Shown: positions 50,657 through 59,528, counted from the stretch's first letter. The stretch: 64,000 nucleotides of DNA from Arthrobacter sp. 24S4-2 (GCF_005280255.1 NZ_CP040018.1:930001-994000), one strand, 5' to 3'. Notes: generated by a model not told the origin, from the sequence alone. Program-made: numbers and translations.

Positions 50657-51574
50657 ATGAATGCCAAAGAGATCGACCAGAAGACCCTGCTCCAGAATGA
50701 AACGGATCCGCTGACCCACACGCCCGTGCACCTGCTCTCGCTGGACAAGATCGGGAAGAACTACGGCAACATCCTCGCGCTCAGCGATGTGACCATGGCC
50801 GTGGACAACGGACGGGTCACCTGCGTCCTGGGCGACAACGGCGCCGGAAAGTCCACCCTGATCAAAATCATCGCCGGCCTGCACCAGCACGATCACGGTG
50901 TCCTGAAGATCATGGGGGAGGAACGGAAATTCGGTTCACCCCGCGATGCACTCGACGTGGGCATCGCCACGGTATACCAGGACCTGGCCGTTGTCCCGCT
51001 GATGCCGATCTGGCGGAACTTCTTCCTGGGCTCGGAGCTGACTTCCGGCTTCGGCCCATTCAAGAGCCTTGATGTGCAGAAGATGAAGGACATCACCAAG
51101 ACGGAACTCGCCGCGATGGGGATCGACCTCCGCGACGTGGAGCAGCCCATCGGCCAGCTCTCCGGCGGTGAACGCCAGTGTGTGGCGATCGCCCGTGCGG
51201 TGTATTTCGGTGCGAAGGTCCTGATCCTGGACGAGCCCACGGCGGCCCTGGGCGTGAAGCAGTCCGGTGTGGTGCTGCGCTACATCCTGCAGGCCCGCGA
51301 CCGCGGTCTGGGGGTCATCTTCATCACGCACAACCCGCACCACGCCTTCCCCGTGGGCGACCGGTTCCTGCTGCTCAAGCGCGGCAAGTCGATCGGCTAC
51401 TACGAGAAGAAGGACATCACCATCGACGAACTCACCGCCCAGATGGCCGGCGGCGCGGAACTCGCCGAACTTGCCCACGAACTCGAACAGCTCGGCGGCC
51501 ACGGCGACGTCGTTAAAGAAGTCCAAGGCGAAGTGGCCGAGGTGTCACAGACCACGGGCAAGGCGTACACGTAG
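50657..51574 (+). CDS. Sugar ABC transporter ATP-binding protein
   Basis: The 305-residue protein has one NBD: Walker A GDNGAGKST, Q-loop TVYQD, signature LSGGERQ, Walker B VLILDEPTAAL and H-loop ITHN. Sugar ATPases of the RbsA type usually have two NBDs of about 500 residues; this is the shorter FrcA-like single-domain form, so it would act as a dimer. A low-complexity acidic C-terminal tail of ~40 residues follows. GGAG precedes the ATG. Confidence 0.9.
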   Translation: MNAKEIDQKTLLQNETDPLTHTPVHLLSLDKIGKNYGNILALSDVTMAVDNGRVTCVLGDNGAGKSTLIKIIAGLHQHDHGVLKIMGEERKFGSPRDALDVGIATVYQDLAVVPLMPIWRNFFLGSELTSGFGPFKSLDVQKMKDITKTELAAMGIDLRDVEQPIGQLSGGERQCVAIARAVYFGAKVLILDEPTAALGVKQSGVVLRYILQARDRGLGVIFITHNPHHAFPVGDRFLLLKRGKSIGYYEKKDITIDELTAQMAGGAELAELAHELEQLGGHGDVVKEVQGEVAEVSQTTGKAYT

Positions 51575-51576
51575 CA

Positions 51577-51632
51577 GCTGCGGCGGGACGGGGCCGGGCC
51601 GTTTGCCCAGCCCCGTTCAGCCGTGCCGCAGC
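51577..51632 (+). terminator. Long hairpin between ABC ATPase and the next dehydrogenase gene
   Basis: GCTGCGGC (51577-51584) pairs with GCCGCAGC (51625-51632), with an inner ACGGGGC/GCCCCGT pairing. No U-tract follows, so it may only reduce read-through or protect the upstream mRNA. Confidence 0.45.
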
Positions 51633-51686
51633 CAGGTCCCTGCGGGGGCCGGTCAGCAGCTTTGACTCATTGAAAGGACCAGCCCA

Positions 51687-52802
51687 TTGGCTTACATCAC
51701 CCAAAACCCCACCGGAGTCCCGGCTCCCGTGCGGATCGGACTCATCGGCTCCGGCTGGATGGGGGCGTTCCACGCTGAAAGCATCGCCCGCCGCGTCCCG
51801 GGGGCCGTCCTCGCGGCCATCGCCGATCCCAACGTTGAATCCGCGGAGGCATTGGCGCGGTCCTTGGGCACGGCCAAGGTTACGGCCAACGCCGAAGATA
51901 TCCTGGCTGACCCGGAGATCGACGCCGTGGTCATCGCGAGCCCGGCGCGCTTTCATTCATCCCTCATCGCCCAGGCCGCCGCATCCGGGAAACACGTGTT
52001 CTGCGAGAAGCCCGCCGGACAGGGGCTCGATGAGCTCGATGCCGCCATGGCCGCGGTGGAGGCGGCCGGTGTGCACTTCCAGATCGGCTTCAACCGCCGG
52101 TATGCCGAAGATTTCCAGGCTGCCAAGAAAGACCTGGCGGCTGGCATAGCCGGGACACCGCAGCTCCTGCGTTCGCTCACCAGGGACCCCGGCAATGGCA
52201 GCATCCCGAACGCCGCCAGGGTCCCCGCATGGACCATCTTCCTGGAGACGCTCATCCACGATTTCGATACCCTCAACTGGTTCAACGAAGGCGCCGAACC
52301 CGTGGAGGTCTACGCCGTTGCGGATGCCCTTGTGGAGCCCGGCCTGCGTGACCAGGGCTTCCTGGACACTGCAGTGGTGACCATCCGATACAGCAACGGG
52401 GCCATTGCCGTGGCGGAGGCGAACTTCAGCTCACTCTACGGTTACGACATCCGCGGTGAGGTCTTCGGTTCCAAGGGAATGGTGCAGGCCGGCCGGGCCA
52501 CGGAAACAGCCGCCCGCCGCTATACCGCGGACGGGCTGTCAGCCGAGACTCCCAGGCTCAACGTTGAACTTTTCCGGCAGGCCTACACGGACGAACTCGC
52601 CGACTTCGCCGATGCGGTGCGCGCACAGCGTGACGGCGTGCCGCCGTCGTCGGCCGGTTTCACCCTTACACCGGGAGCCGCAGATGCCAGGCGGGCGCTG
52701 GCCACAGCGCTTGCCTGCATCGAGTCGGTTAAGCAAGGCGCACCGGTGGCCGTGCCCGGGCTGGCGGCATCCGCCGGACGCGGCGACAGGGCAGGAGCCT
52801 GA
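51687..52802 (+). CDS. Gfo/Idh/MocA family oxidoreductase (module 2, first)
   Basis: The 371-residue NAD(P)-dependent enzyme has the Rossmann GSGWMGAFHAES, the EKPAGQGLDEL lysine, GFNRRYAED and the catalytic-region ETLIHDFDTLNWF. It is close to inositol-dehydrogenase-type members; the substrate is likely a sugar or cyclitol taken up by the ABC system. TTG 51687 has AAAGGA about 8 nt upstream. The stop overlaps the next start (TGATG). Confidence 0.85.
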   Translation: MAYITQNPTGVPAPVRIGLIGSGWMGAFHAESIARRVPGAVLAAIADPNVESAEALARSLGTAKVTANAEDILADPEIDAVVIASPARFHSSLIAQAAASGKHVFCEKPAGQGLDELDAAMAAVEAAGVHFQIGFNRRYAEDFQAAKKDLAAGIAGTPQLLRSLTRDPGNGSIPNAARVPAWTIFLETLIHDFDTLNWFNEGAEPVEVYAVADALVEPGLRDQGFLDTAVVTIRYSNGAIAVAEANFSSLYGYDIRGEVFGSKGMVQAGRATETAARRYTADGLSAETPRLNVELFRQAYTDELADFADAVRAQRDGVPPSSAGFTLTPGAADARRALATALACIESVKQGAPVAVPGLAASAGRGDRAGA

Positions 52803-53587
52803 TGCGGCTGGCTGTTTGTGCGGAAATGGTCTTCACGGACCTGCCGTTCGCTGAACGGGTGCGCAGGATCCATGAGTCCGGGTTCGACGTCGAGCTGTGG
52901 GACTCGCGCAGCAAGGATATCCGCGCGCTCAAGGCTACCGGGGCAGTATTCTCGTCCATGACGGGGTACACTGCCGGCAGCCTCGTGGACCCCGACACTG
53001 CCGACGACCTTGTCCGGACGGCCGAGGCGCTGATCCCCACGGCACTGGACCTCGGCGTGAGCCGGCTGGTGGTGCATCCTGCCGAACTCATCGACGGCCA
53101 TGCCGCCCGTCCCGTCTACCGGTCGAGCGGGCGGATGTGGAGCACCGGGGCCCGGACCCTGGAACGCCTCGGCAGGCTGGGCGAAAAGTACGGCGTGACG
53201 TTCTGCCTGGAGAACCTCAACACCATCCTCGACCATCCCGGCATTCCGCTGGCACGCGCGAAGGACACGCTGGCGCTGGTGGAGGCCGCCGGGCACCCCA
53301 ACGCCAAGATGATGCTGGATCTGTATCATGCGCAGCTGGGGGAGGGTAACCTCATTGAGCTGGTGCGGACGGCACTGCCCTACATCGGCGAGATCCAGGT
53401 TGCGGACGTCCCGGGCCGCTGCGAACCCGGAACCGGGGAGATCAACTACGCGGCCGTCGCAAGGGCGCTCGCGGACGCAGGCTACGGCGGGACGGTGGGC
53501 ATGGAAGCCTGGGCGAAGGGCGACAGCGAAGCGGCACTGGATGCTTTCCGGACCGCATTCACGGTTTATGCAGAGGAGAAATCATGA
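52802..53587 (+). CDS. Hydroxypyruvate-isomerase-like TIM-barrel protein
   Basis: The 261-residue protein resembles Hyi-type AP-endonuclease-2 barrels: LAVCAEMVFTDLPFAERVRRIHESGFDVELWD, LENLNT, MMLDLYHAQLGEGNL, QVADVPGRCEPGTGEINY and GMEAWAKGD, with Glu/Asp/His/Glu metal ligands. It may isomerise a keto-sugar produced by the flanking dehydrogenases. Overlaps on both sides (1 and 4 nt) show tight coupling. Confidence 0.82.
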   Translation: MRLAVCAEMVFTDLPFAERVRRIHESGFDVELWDSRSKDIRALKATGAVFSSMTGYTAGSLVDPDTADDLVRTAEALIPTALDLGVSRLVVHPAELIDGHAARPVYRSSGRMWSTGARTLERLGRLGEKYGVTFCLENLNTILDHPGIPLARAKDTLALVEAAGHPNAKMMLDLYHAQLGEGNLIELVRTALPYIGEIQVADVPGRCEPGTGEINYAAVARALADAGYGGTVGMEAWAKGDSEAALDAFRTAFTVYAEEKS

Positions 53588-54618
53588 GGGACGTGGTCCT
53601 TGGCCTGGTTGGGGTGGGGCGGATCGGCGTTATGCACGCCAACAACATCGCCGCGTTGAACGGGGTCCTGAACCCGGAGGGCATCAACGTCCGCCTCCGG
53701 CTCACTGACGTGGCCGCAGACCACGCCCGGTCCGTCGCGGCCGGACTTGGCGCCGAGTTCCTGCCCTCCGTGCAGGCCCTGATCGCGTCCGGGATCGACG
53801 GCCTGGTGGTCGCGACGGGAACCGGAACCCACCCCGAACTGATCAAGGCAGGGGTCGACGCCGGGATCCCGGTCTTCTGCGAAAAGCCCGTGGCCATGAA
53901 TGTGGCGGACGCCCTGCCCGTTCTGGACTACATCCGGAACAGGCAGGGCGTTGTGCAGATCGGCCACCAGCGCCGCTTCGATGCCGGCTACCTGGAAGCC
54001 CGGCGGGCCTATCAGGCGGGGGAGCTGGGCTGGATCCATTCTCTGCGGGCCGTCACCTGCGATATGACGCCTCCGCCCGTGGAGTTCCTGGCCAGCTCCG
54101 GCGGACTCTTCCGGGACTGCTCCGTCCATGATTTCGACATTCTTCGCTGGCTGACCGGCCGCGAAATCGTCGAGGTCTATGCCAAAGGCTCCAACAACGG
54201 CGACCCCGCCATCGGCGAGGTTGGGGACGTGGACACGGCCCTTGCGCTGGTGACGTTCGACGACGGGACCGTCGGTACCGTCTCCGCCACCCGTTACAAC
54301 GGGGCCGGCCACGACGTCCGCCTGGAAATCCAGGGGTCGCGCAGCTCGCTGATGGTGGGCCTGGACGACAAAACGGCAATGGCCTCGGCCGAAGCCGGCG
54401 TAGGCTTCCCCTCGGGCGAGCCCCACAAGACTTTTGCGGAACGGTTCGACCAGGCCTACCGCTCCGAGATGGAAGCCTTCGTGGAGCTGATCCTGGGCCG
54501 TCGCGAAAACCCCTGCACGCCGGAAGACGCCGTGGCCGCGTCCCGGGTGGCCGACGCCGCCCAGGACTCGCTGGCGACGGGGGTTCCGGTCCGCGTGGCC
54601 CAGAAGGTGGCCCGGTAA
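53584..54618 (+). CDS. Gfo/Idh/MocA family oxidoreductase (module 2, second)
   Basis: The 344-residue enzyme has GVGRIGVMHANNI, VFCEKPVAMNV, IGHQRRFDAGY and FRDCSVHDFDILRWL, the pattern of inositol 2-dehydrogenase-like members. It is distinct from the first dehydrogenase of this module and from iolG, so the locus encodes three. Different stereoisomers (myo-, scyllo-, chiro-inositol) are possible substrates; this is inference. Confidence 0.85.
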   Translation: MRDVVLGLVGVGRIGVMHANNIAALNGVLNPEGINVRLRLTDVAADHARSVAAGLGAEFLPSVQALIASGIDGLVVATGTGTHPELIKAGVDAGIPVFCEKPVAMNVADALPVLDYIRNRQGVVQIGHQRRFDAGYLEARRAYQAGELGWIHSLRAVTCDMTPPPVEFLASSGGLFRDCSVHDFDILRWLTGREIVEVYAKGSNNGDPAIGEVGDVDTALALVTFDDGTVGTVSATRYNGAGHDVRLEIQGSRSSLMVGLDDKTAMASAEAGVGFPSGEPHKTFAERFDQAYRSEMEAFVELILGRRENPCTPEDAVAASRVADAAQDSLATGVPVRVAQKVAR

Positions 54619-54713
54619 CCTTATCCACCCATTGCTGATGCCACTCTCCGCGTGCGGTGAGGGGCCTCAGCCGTCTTCGCAACGTCGTGGCCTTAAATGT
54701 CAGAGCCCGGCGT

Positions 54714-54725
54714 CATGCTGTAGGT
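54714..54725 (+). promoter_or_regulatory. Leaderless -10 element of the DUF222-HNH gene
   Basis: CATGCT (54714-54719) lies 6 nt before ATG 54726. Confidence 0.4.
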
Positions 54726-56186
54726 ATGGAAAGCAACGCAGCTCCCGACCGCTTGGCGGTACCGGACGCCGTGGTTCGGGAGGTTCCGGACTGGCTTGAA
54801 GCGATCGCCGCGTCCGTTGCTGTTCTTGCGCGGCTTTGCGCTTCCGCCGAGTCCGCGGATGGTCCCGATGCCAACCTTCTGCAGCTCGCGGCCGATACAT
54901 CTCTTCAGGCCCTCGAGGAAGTCGCGCGTCTGGAAGGACGGACTGCCGAATTCAAGGTCCGGATGGCCTCGGTTTATACGGAAGCCTCGCGGTGCATCGC
55001 ATCCCCAGCAGTGAGCCGGGGCGACGAGGCTGCCTTGGAAATGGGGGTGGTCGCGGAAGTTGCCTGCGCTCTGACTGTCAGCGAAGGAACCGCAGCAGCT
55101 TTTCTGGCGGAGTCCCGCACGCTGACCACCACCTTGCCGCTGACGCTTGCTGCGTTGCGGGCGGGGACACTGTCCTGGCAGCACGCGCGGATCATGTGCG
55201 ACGAAACAGCCAGTTTGGAGCCCGCCGCCGCGGCGGGCCTGGAGGCGCATTTTCTGGACCCGGAGGCTCCCCAGGCTGCGCGGGGCTGCCCGGCCGGGGA
55301 GTTGGTGCCGGGCAGGTTCCGGGCCAAGGCGCGCAGCTGGCGCGAGCGCCATCATCCTGTCAGTATCGAAATTCGCCACCGCAAGAGCGCTCGGGAGCGG
55401 CGCTTGGAATACACCCCTGATCGGGATGGCATGGCGTGGCTGTCGGCGTATTTGCCGGCGGATGCGGCGGCGGGTGTCTGGTCGCGTGCCACGGAGGCGG
55501 CACGTGCTCTGCAGGGTCCGTCGGAGTCCCGGACTCTGACGCAGCTTCGTGCGGACGTCGCGGCCGCCTGGCTGCTCGAAGGCGTCGCGGAAGGAACCCC
55601 GTCGCCCACAGCGCAGGTCCTCGTGACTGTTCCGGTGCTGTCGCTGTTGGGCTCCGGGACGGAACCGGCTGAACTGGATAGCTACGGACCCATTCCTGCG
55701 TCCATGGCGCGAAGGCTTGTCGGGGAGGGAGCGGGGTCGTTCCTGCGGGTGCTGACTGATCCGCGTGACGGGGCACCGCTGGAGATCGGACGCACCAGCT
55801 ACCGGGTTCCGAAGTCGATGCGTCAATGGTTGCGGCTGCGGGATGGCCGGTGTCCTTTTCCGGGGTGCAACAACCAGTCCCTGGATAACGAGGCTGATCA
55901 CCTGTTGGCCTGGTCTGAGGGAGGCGGCACAGGGATCACGAACCTTGGCCAGCCATGCCGCAGGCACCATCGCCTCAAACACAGCACACGCTGGAAACCG
56001 GTTGACGCCACCCTTGATAAACCGCCCGGGTGGATCTCGCCCTCAGGACGCTACTACCGCAGCGAACAACAGGACTGGGCACCACCCGACTGGGAACCAA
56101 CACAGTGGCCGGACGATCCCCAAGGCCTTGACTCACAACCGCCGGATGGCGCGTTGCCGGACAGGGCGATAGTCCCGGCTGCCTAG
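54726..56186 (+). CDS. DUF222 / HNH endonuclease signature protein (13E12-repeat type)
   Basis: The 486-residue protein has an N-terminal DUF222 region and a C-terminal HNH nuclease (residues about 375-425): RDGRCPFPGCNNQSLDNEADHLLAW and CRRHHRLKHSTRW. Such genes occur in multiple copies in actinobacterial genomes and show mobile-like distribution, but no transposase or repeats are seen here. It separates the ABC/dehydrogenase module from iolB. A further start at 54657 is less likely. Confidence 0.88.
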   Translation: MESNAAPDRLAVPDAVVREVPDWLEAIAASVAVLARLCASAESADGPDANLLQLAADTSLQALEEVARLEGRTAEFKVRMASVYTEASRCIASPAVSRGDEAALEMGVVAEVACALTVSEGTAAAFLAESRTLTTTLPLTLAALRAGTLSWQHARIMCDETASLEPAAAAGLEAHFLDPEAPQAARGCPAGELVPGRFRAKARSWRERHHPVSIEIRHRKSARERRLEYTPDRDGMAWLSAYLPADAAAGVWSRATEAARALQGPSESRTLTQLRADVAAAWLLEGVAEGTPSPTAQVLVTVPVLSLLGSGTEPAELDSYGPIPASMARRLVGEGAGSFLRVLTDPRDGAPLEIGRTSYRVPKSMRQWLRLRDGRCPFPGCNNQSLDNEADHLLAWSEGGGTGITNLGQPCRRHHRLKHSTRWKPVDATLDKPPGWISPSGRYYRSEQQDWAPPDWEPTQWPDDPQGLDSQPPDGALPDRAIVPAA

Positions 56187-56284
56187 AGTTGCGCGCGAAC
56201 TGGGCGGCGCTCTGAAACTCCGCGAGAACTGCGGCCCGGGGTGTGCCCGGCGCTCCGCGACGCCCGCAGCCAGCGTGAACGCAA

Positions 56285-57178
56285 CTACGCGGTGAACGGC
56301 AGCCGCGGGTCCACGTCCTGGCCCTCCCAGGTCTGGCGGATCCAGCCGTGGTGCGGGTCGTCGCTGATGAGCCAGTCGCGGACACGGCCGGGACCGGCCA
56401 TGACGTTCAGGTAATACAGGTCGTAACCCGGCGCGGCCATTGCGGGTCCGTGCCAGCCGTAGGGCACCAGGACTACGTCGCCGGTGCGGACCTCGGCCCC
56501 GACATCGATCGGTCGCTCGTCCGAGGCGTAGACCCGGGCGTAGCCGACCGCGTCCGCGTCCTGCGGAGAGCCCGAATCCGGAGCAACCCGGGTCTCGAAG
56601 TAGTAGATCTCCTCGAGGCTGGTTTCGCCGTCTTTTTCTTCGTCATGCTTGTGCGGGGGATAGGAGGACCAGTTGCCGGCCGGGGTTATGACTTCGCAGA
56701 CGATGAAGCGGTCTGCCTCGAGCGCGGCCGGGGTGCCGAAATTGTGCACCTGCCGGGAGCAATTGCCGGCCCCGCGGAGCTCCACGGGGGTTTCGGCTGC
56801 GGTCACAAGCCGCGTCGGGTACGACGCCTTGGCGGGAGCCGTGGCAACGGCCACCCTGCCGCCGTCGGCCGAGCTGATGGTGACTGATTTCCCGATGCCC
56901 GTGTAGAGCACATCGCTGGGGCCGCTGAACACGCTGGCCCTGCCGGCCAGCGTGAAGTCCTGGCCGTCGACGGCGGCAGTAAAGGATCCGCTGAGCGGAA
57001 CCACAATGCGTTCCTCGCCGGCAGCAGGAAGTCCGACGGCGGCACCGGCCGCCAGCGTCGCGACCTTGAGTCCCGTATGGGCCCAGCCGTCCACGTGCAG
57101 TGCCGAGTCCGACGTTCCCAGCGAGATGTCCCAGCCGCCGTCAGCGGCGGAACCCAGCGGATATACCCAGTTGGCCAT
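56285..57178 (-). CDS. iolB: 5-deoxy-glucuronate isomerase
   Basis: The 297-residue cupin-type enzyme converts 5-deoxy-glucuronate to 2-deoxy-5-keto-gluconate in inositol breakdown. Signature: CEVITPAGNWSSYPPHKHDEE, SLEEIYYFE, and VLVPYGWHGPAMAAPGYDLYYLNVMAGP, with His and Glu metal ligands. AAAGAG precedes the ATG. It follows the GntR gene after 48 bp, so the two probably form one transcript away from the main operon. Confidence 0.95.
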   Translation of the reverse strand: MANWVYPLGSAADGGWDISLGTSDSALHVDGWAHTGLKVATLAAGAAVGLPAAGEERIVVPLSGSFTAAVDGQDFTLAGRASVFSGPSDVLYTGIGKSVTISSADGGRVAVATAPAKASYPTRLVTAAETPVELRGAGNCSRQVHNFGTPAALEADRFIVCEVITPAGNWSSYPPHKHDEEKDGETSLEEIYYFETRVAPDSGSPQDADAVGYARVYASDERPIDVGAEVRTGDVVLVPYGWHGPAMAAPGYDLYYLNVMAGPGRVRDWLISDDPHHGWIRQTWEGQDVDPRLPFTA

Positions 57179-57226
57179 AGATATTGCTCTTTCGTTTTAG
57201 GGCGTGCTGCGGGCAGGCGCAGGCGC

Positions 57227-57967
57227 CTAGCGCTGGACGAGCGTCATTTCGAAGCTGTAGGAGTCGCCGCGGTAGACGTGGTGGCCGGTTTCCACCATGC
57301 GGCCCGTGTCGTCCACGGCCGTGCGTTCCATGGTCACCAGCGCAGACCCGGGCTCCGTCTCCAGCAGCGGCGCCTGGTAGTCGTTGGCCACCATGGCCCC
57401 GATGCGCTGCGAGGCCAGCCGGAAGTTCACGCCGCCGTTGCGCAGGATCGCGTACAGGCCCTGGGCGCCCAGCTGGGCTTCATCGATGGGAGTGATGTCG
57501 TCCCGGACCCAGTTTTCCATCAGGGCCAGCGGCTTGCCGCCCACCTTGCGCAGCCTGGTGAAGTGGTAGACCTTGGCGCCGGCGGGAAGCTGGAGGGCCT
57601 CACGCGTGGGGGCGTCGGCCTCGATATGGGAGAAGCTGAGCACATCGGTGGTCGGCTTGCTCCCGTTGTTGGTGAGGTCATCGTAGAGGCTGGAGAGCTC
57701 CAGCGGCCTCCGGACCTGGCTGGAAACAACCTGCGTTCCCACCCCGCGCTTGCGTACCAGGAGTCCGGAACGCACCAGCTCATCCATGGCCTTGCGCATG
57801 GTGGGCCGGGACAGGTTGAGCTGCGCCGCCAGGTCGATCTCGTTGTCCAGCCGGCTGCCCTGCGGGAGCAGGCCGGTGTGGATGGCGGACTCGATGCCCT
57901 GGACTACCTGGTGGTAGAGGGGCACCGGTGAAGAGCGGTCGATGCTGAGATTAAGTTGATTCGCCAC
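57227..57967 (-). CDS. GntR-family regulator with UTRA domain (IolR-like)
   Basis: The 246-residue protein has an N-terminal winged helix (PLYHQVVQGIESAIHTGLLPQGSRL, LNLSRPTMRKAMDELVRSGLLVRKRGVGTQV) and a C-terminal UTRA ligand domain. Ending in iolB and lying in this locus, it is the best candidate regulator of the inositol genes, as IolR is in Corynebacterium. GTG 57967 has AAGGGAG 6 nt upstream; a longer start at 58012 would lie inside or beside an operator. Operator variants lie in its own leader. Confidence 0.88.
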   Translation of the reverse strand: MANQLNLSIDRSSPVPLYHQVVQGIESAIHTGLLPQGSRLDNEIDLAAQLNLSRPTMRKAMDELVRSGLLVRKRGVGTQVVSSQVRRPLELSSLYDDLTNNGSKPTTDVLSFSHIEADAPTREALQLPAGAKVYHFTRLRKVGGKPLALMENWVRDDITPIDEAQLGAQGLYAILRNGGVNFRLASQRIGAMVANDYQAPLLETEPGSALVTMERTAVDDTGRMVETGHHVYRGDSYSFEMTLVQR

Positions 57968-58019
57968 TGAGCGCTCCCTTGTGCTCCGCGCATGCCCGTG
58001 GCTCCGGTTCATCCGCGTA

Positions 58020-58093
58020 TGTCAGGCATATGTTCGCTTGATAGGACATACTGCCTTTTTGACGATAATAGCAGGCTGATTTGGGCCCGCCAA
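58020..58093 (-). promoter_or_regulatory. gntR-iolB promoter with two IolR-like operators
   Basis: On the minus strand, -35 TTGGCG (58093-58088) and -10 TATTAT (58070-58065) are 17 nt apart. Downstream of the predicted TSS lie TGTCAGGCAT (58020-58029) and TGATAGGACA (58039-58048), 19 bp apart, both variants of the operator at the iolC promoter. This fits autorepression. Confidence 0.6.
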
Positions 58094-58159
58094 GGATAAG
58101 CCGTGCCCATTTGCCCGTTGCGGGCAGGGTCCGGGCACGGTCCGGCAGTCCGGCAAGGC

Positions 58160-58951
58160 CTAAGGTCTGTTGCGGCAAACCTCCACGAATGCCCGGAAGG
58201 GAGCCAGTCGTCCCTCGGCGGGCAGCTCACGGGCCTCAGGGTGCCACTGGACCGATGCGGCCCAGCGCAGCGGATCCTCCAGGGCTTCAACTGTGCCGTC
58301 TGCGGCCTGCGCCGTGACAACAAGCCCCGAGGCAACCCGGGCTATGGCTTGGTGATGGCCGGAGGCGATCTTCAAGGTCACGCCCGCCGGCGTTCCTTCC
58401 TGGCCATAGAGGCCGGCCACCCTGGAGCCCGGGACAACATCAACATCGTGCCAGGCCCAGGGACCGCTCCTGCCTGGCTCCGCCCCGGCTGCCGGAGCAG
58501 GCTCGTGGTGCGTCACCGCGCCGGCGGGCATGTCCTGGACCAGGGTTCCACCGTAAAGGACGTTCAGCAGCTGGTGTCCGCGGCAGATCCCCAGCATCGG
58601 CAACCCTGCATCAAGGGTGGTGCGGGCAACGGCCAGGTCCAGGCCGTCCTGCGCCGGGTTCACGTCATAGCACTCCTGGCCCTGCTCTTCGCCGTAGAGC
58701 CCCGGGTCCAGGTCGCCTCCGCCGGGAAGTATGACGCCGTCCAGCCCCATGAGCGTTTCGGCCAGCCGCCCGTCGCCGGGTTCGGCGGTGAGGAAGACCG
58801 GCTCCCCGCCGCCGTCGCGAACCAGGTCCACAATGAAGTCGAACAGTTCGTTGGCCTCCCCGACCCGCGGATCGGGGTCCAGCGAGCTGCTGAGGCGGAC
58901 CGGGATTCCAATCCGGGGGCGGCCGTGTGAGCGCGGGGGCGAAGTGTGCAT
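58160..58951 (-). CDS. Gamma-glutamyl-gamma-aminobutyrate hydrolase family protein (peptidase C26)
   Basis: The 263-residue class I glutamine-amidotransferase-like hydrolase has the catalytic Cys in LGICRGHQLLN, ILPGGGDLDPGLYGE, SGHHQAI and the His/Glu pair VQWHPE. PuuD-type enzymes cleave gamma-glutamyl-GABA in putrescine breakdown; no putrescine genes are adjacent, so the substrate is open. It is divergent from the SRPBCC gene by 40 bp. Confidence 0.85.
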   Translation of the reverse strand: MHTSPPRSHGRPRIGIPVRLSSSLDPDPRVGEANELFDFIVDLVRDGGGEPVFLTAEPGDGRLAETLMGLDGVILPGGGDLDPGLYGEEQGQECYDVNPAQDGLDLAVARTTLDAGLPMLGICRGHQLLNVLYGGTLVQDMPAGAVTHHEPAPAAGAEPGRSGPWAWHDVDVVPGSRVAGLYGQEGTPAGVTLKIASGHHQAIARVASGLVVTAQAADGTVEALEDPLRWAASVQWHPEARELPAEGRLAPFRAFVEVCRNRP

Positions 58952-58979
58952 GACCCATTCTGCAACAGCTCGAAACGGT

Positions 58980-58991
58980 TACGCTTGCCGG
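58980..58991 (+). promoter_or_regulatory. Leaderless -10 element of the SRPBCC gene
   Basis: TACGCT (58980-58985) is 6 nt before ATG 58992. Confidence 0.45.
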
Positions 58992-59480
58992 ATGAACAAC
59001 AGATACCTCGTGTCCCGCCAGCGCTTCATTGCAGCCGCTCCGGAGGTGATTTTCGAGGTGCTGGCGTCGCCCGCCCTCCATAGTGAGATCGACGGTTCGG
59101 GCACGGTGAAGGCGGCCCAGCCTCGCGGGCCGCAGCGGCTGGCTCCCGGAGCGAAGTTCGGCATGGAGATGAACGTGCTGGTCGACTACAAAATCCTCAA
59201 CACGGTGTGTGAGTTCGAGGAAGGCAGACGCATCGCCTGGCGGCATTTCTACGGCCACGTGTGGCGCTACGTGCTGGAGCCGTCCACCGACGCCGCGGGC
59301 ATTCCGGGAACCCTCGTAACCGAGCAGTGGGACGCCCGGCAGGTGCGCGGGAAGGTCTTCCTCCGCCTGGCCGGCTACCTTCGCCGCCACCCGGCAAACC
59401 TGGAGGCCACCCTGGCGAAGCTGGACAAGTATGTTTCCGGCTCGGGCCATGATGCTGGTCCGGGCCGCGTTCGACAGTAA
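58992..59480 (+). CDS. SRPBCC-superfamily protein
   Basis: The 162-residue protein has the pattern of polyketide-cyclase/START-like proteins: SRQRFIAAAPEVIFEVLASPALHSEIDGSGTV, GAKFGMEMN, and EEGRRIAWRHFYGHVWRYVLEP. Function unknown; probably binds a small hydrophobic ligand. The last 15 residues are low complexity. The FCD-GntR gene follows by 48 bp in the same direction. Confidence 0.82.
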   Translation: MNNRYLVSRQRFIAAAPEVIFEVLASPALHSEIDGSGTVKAAQPRGPQRLAPGAKFGMEMNVLVDYKILNTVCEFEEGRRIAWRHFYGHVWRYVLEPSTDAAGIPGTLVTEQWDARQVRGKVFLRLAGYLRRHPANLEATLAKLDKYVSGSGHDAGPGRVRQ

Positions 59481-59528
59481 TGTGGAAGGCGCCCGGAACA
59501 AAGGGCAACACCGAACGTAGGAGCCAGG

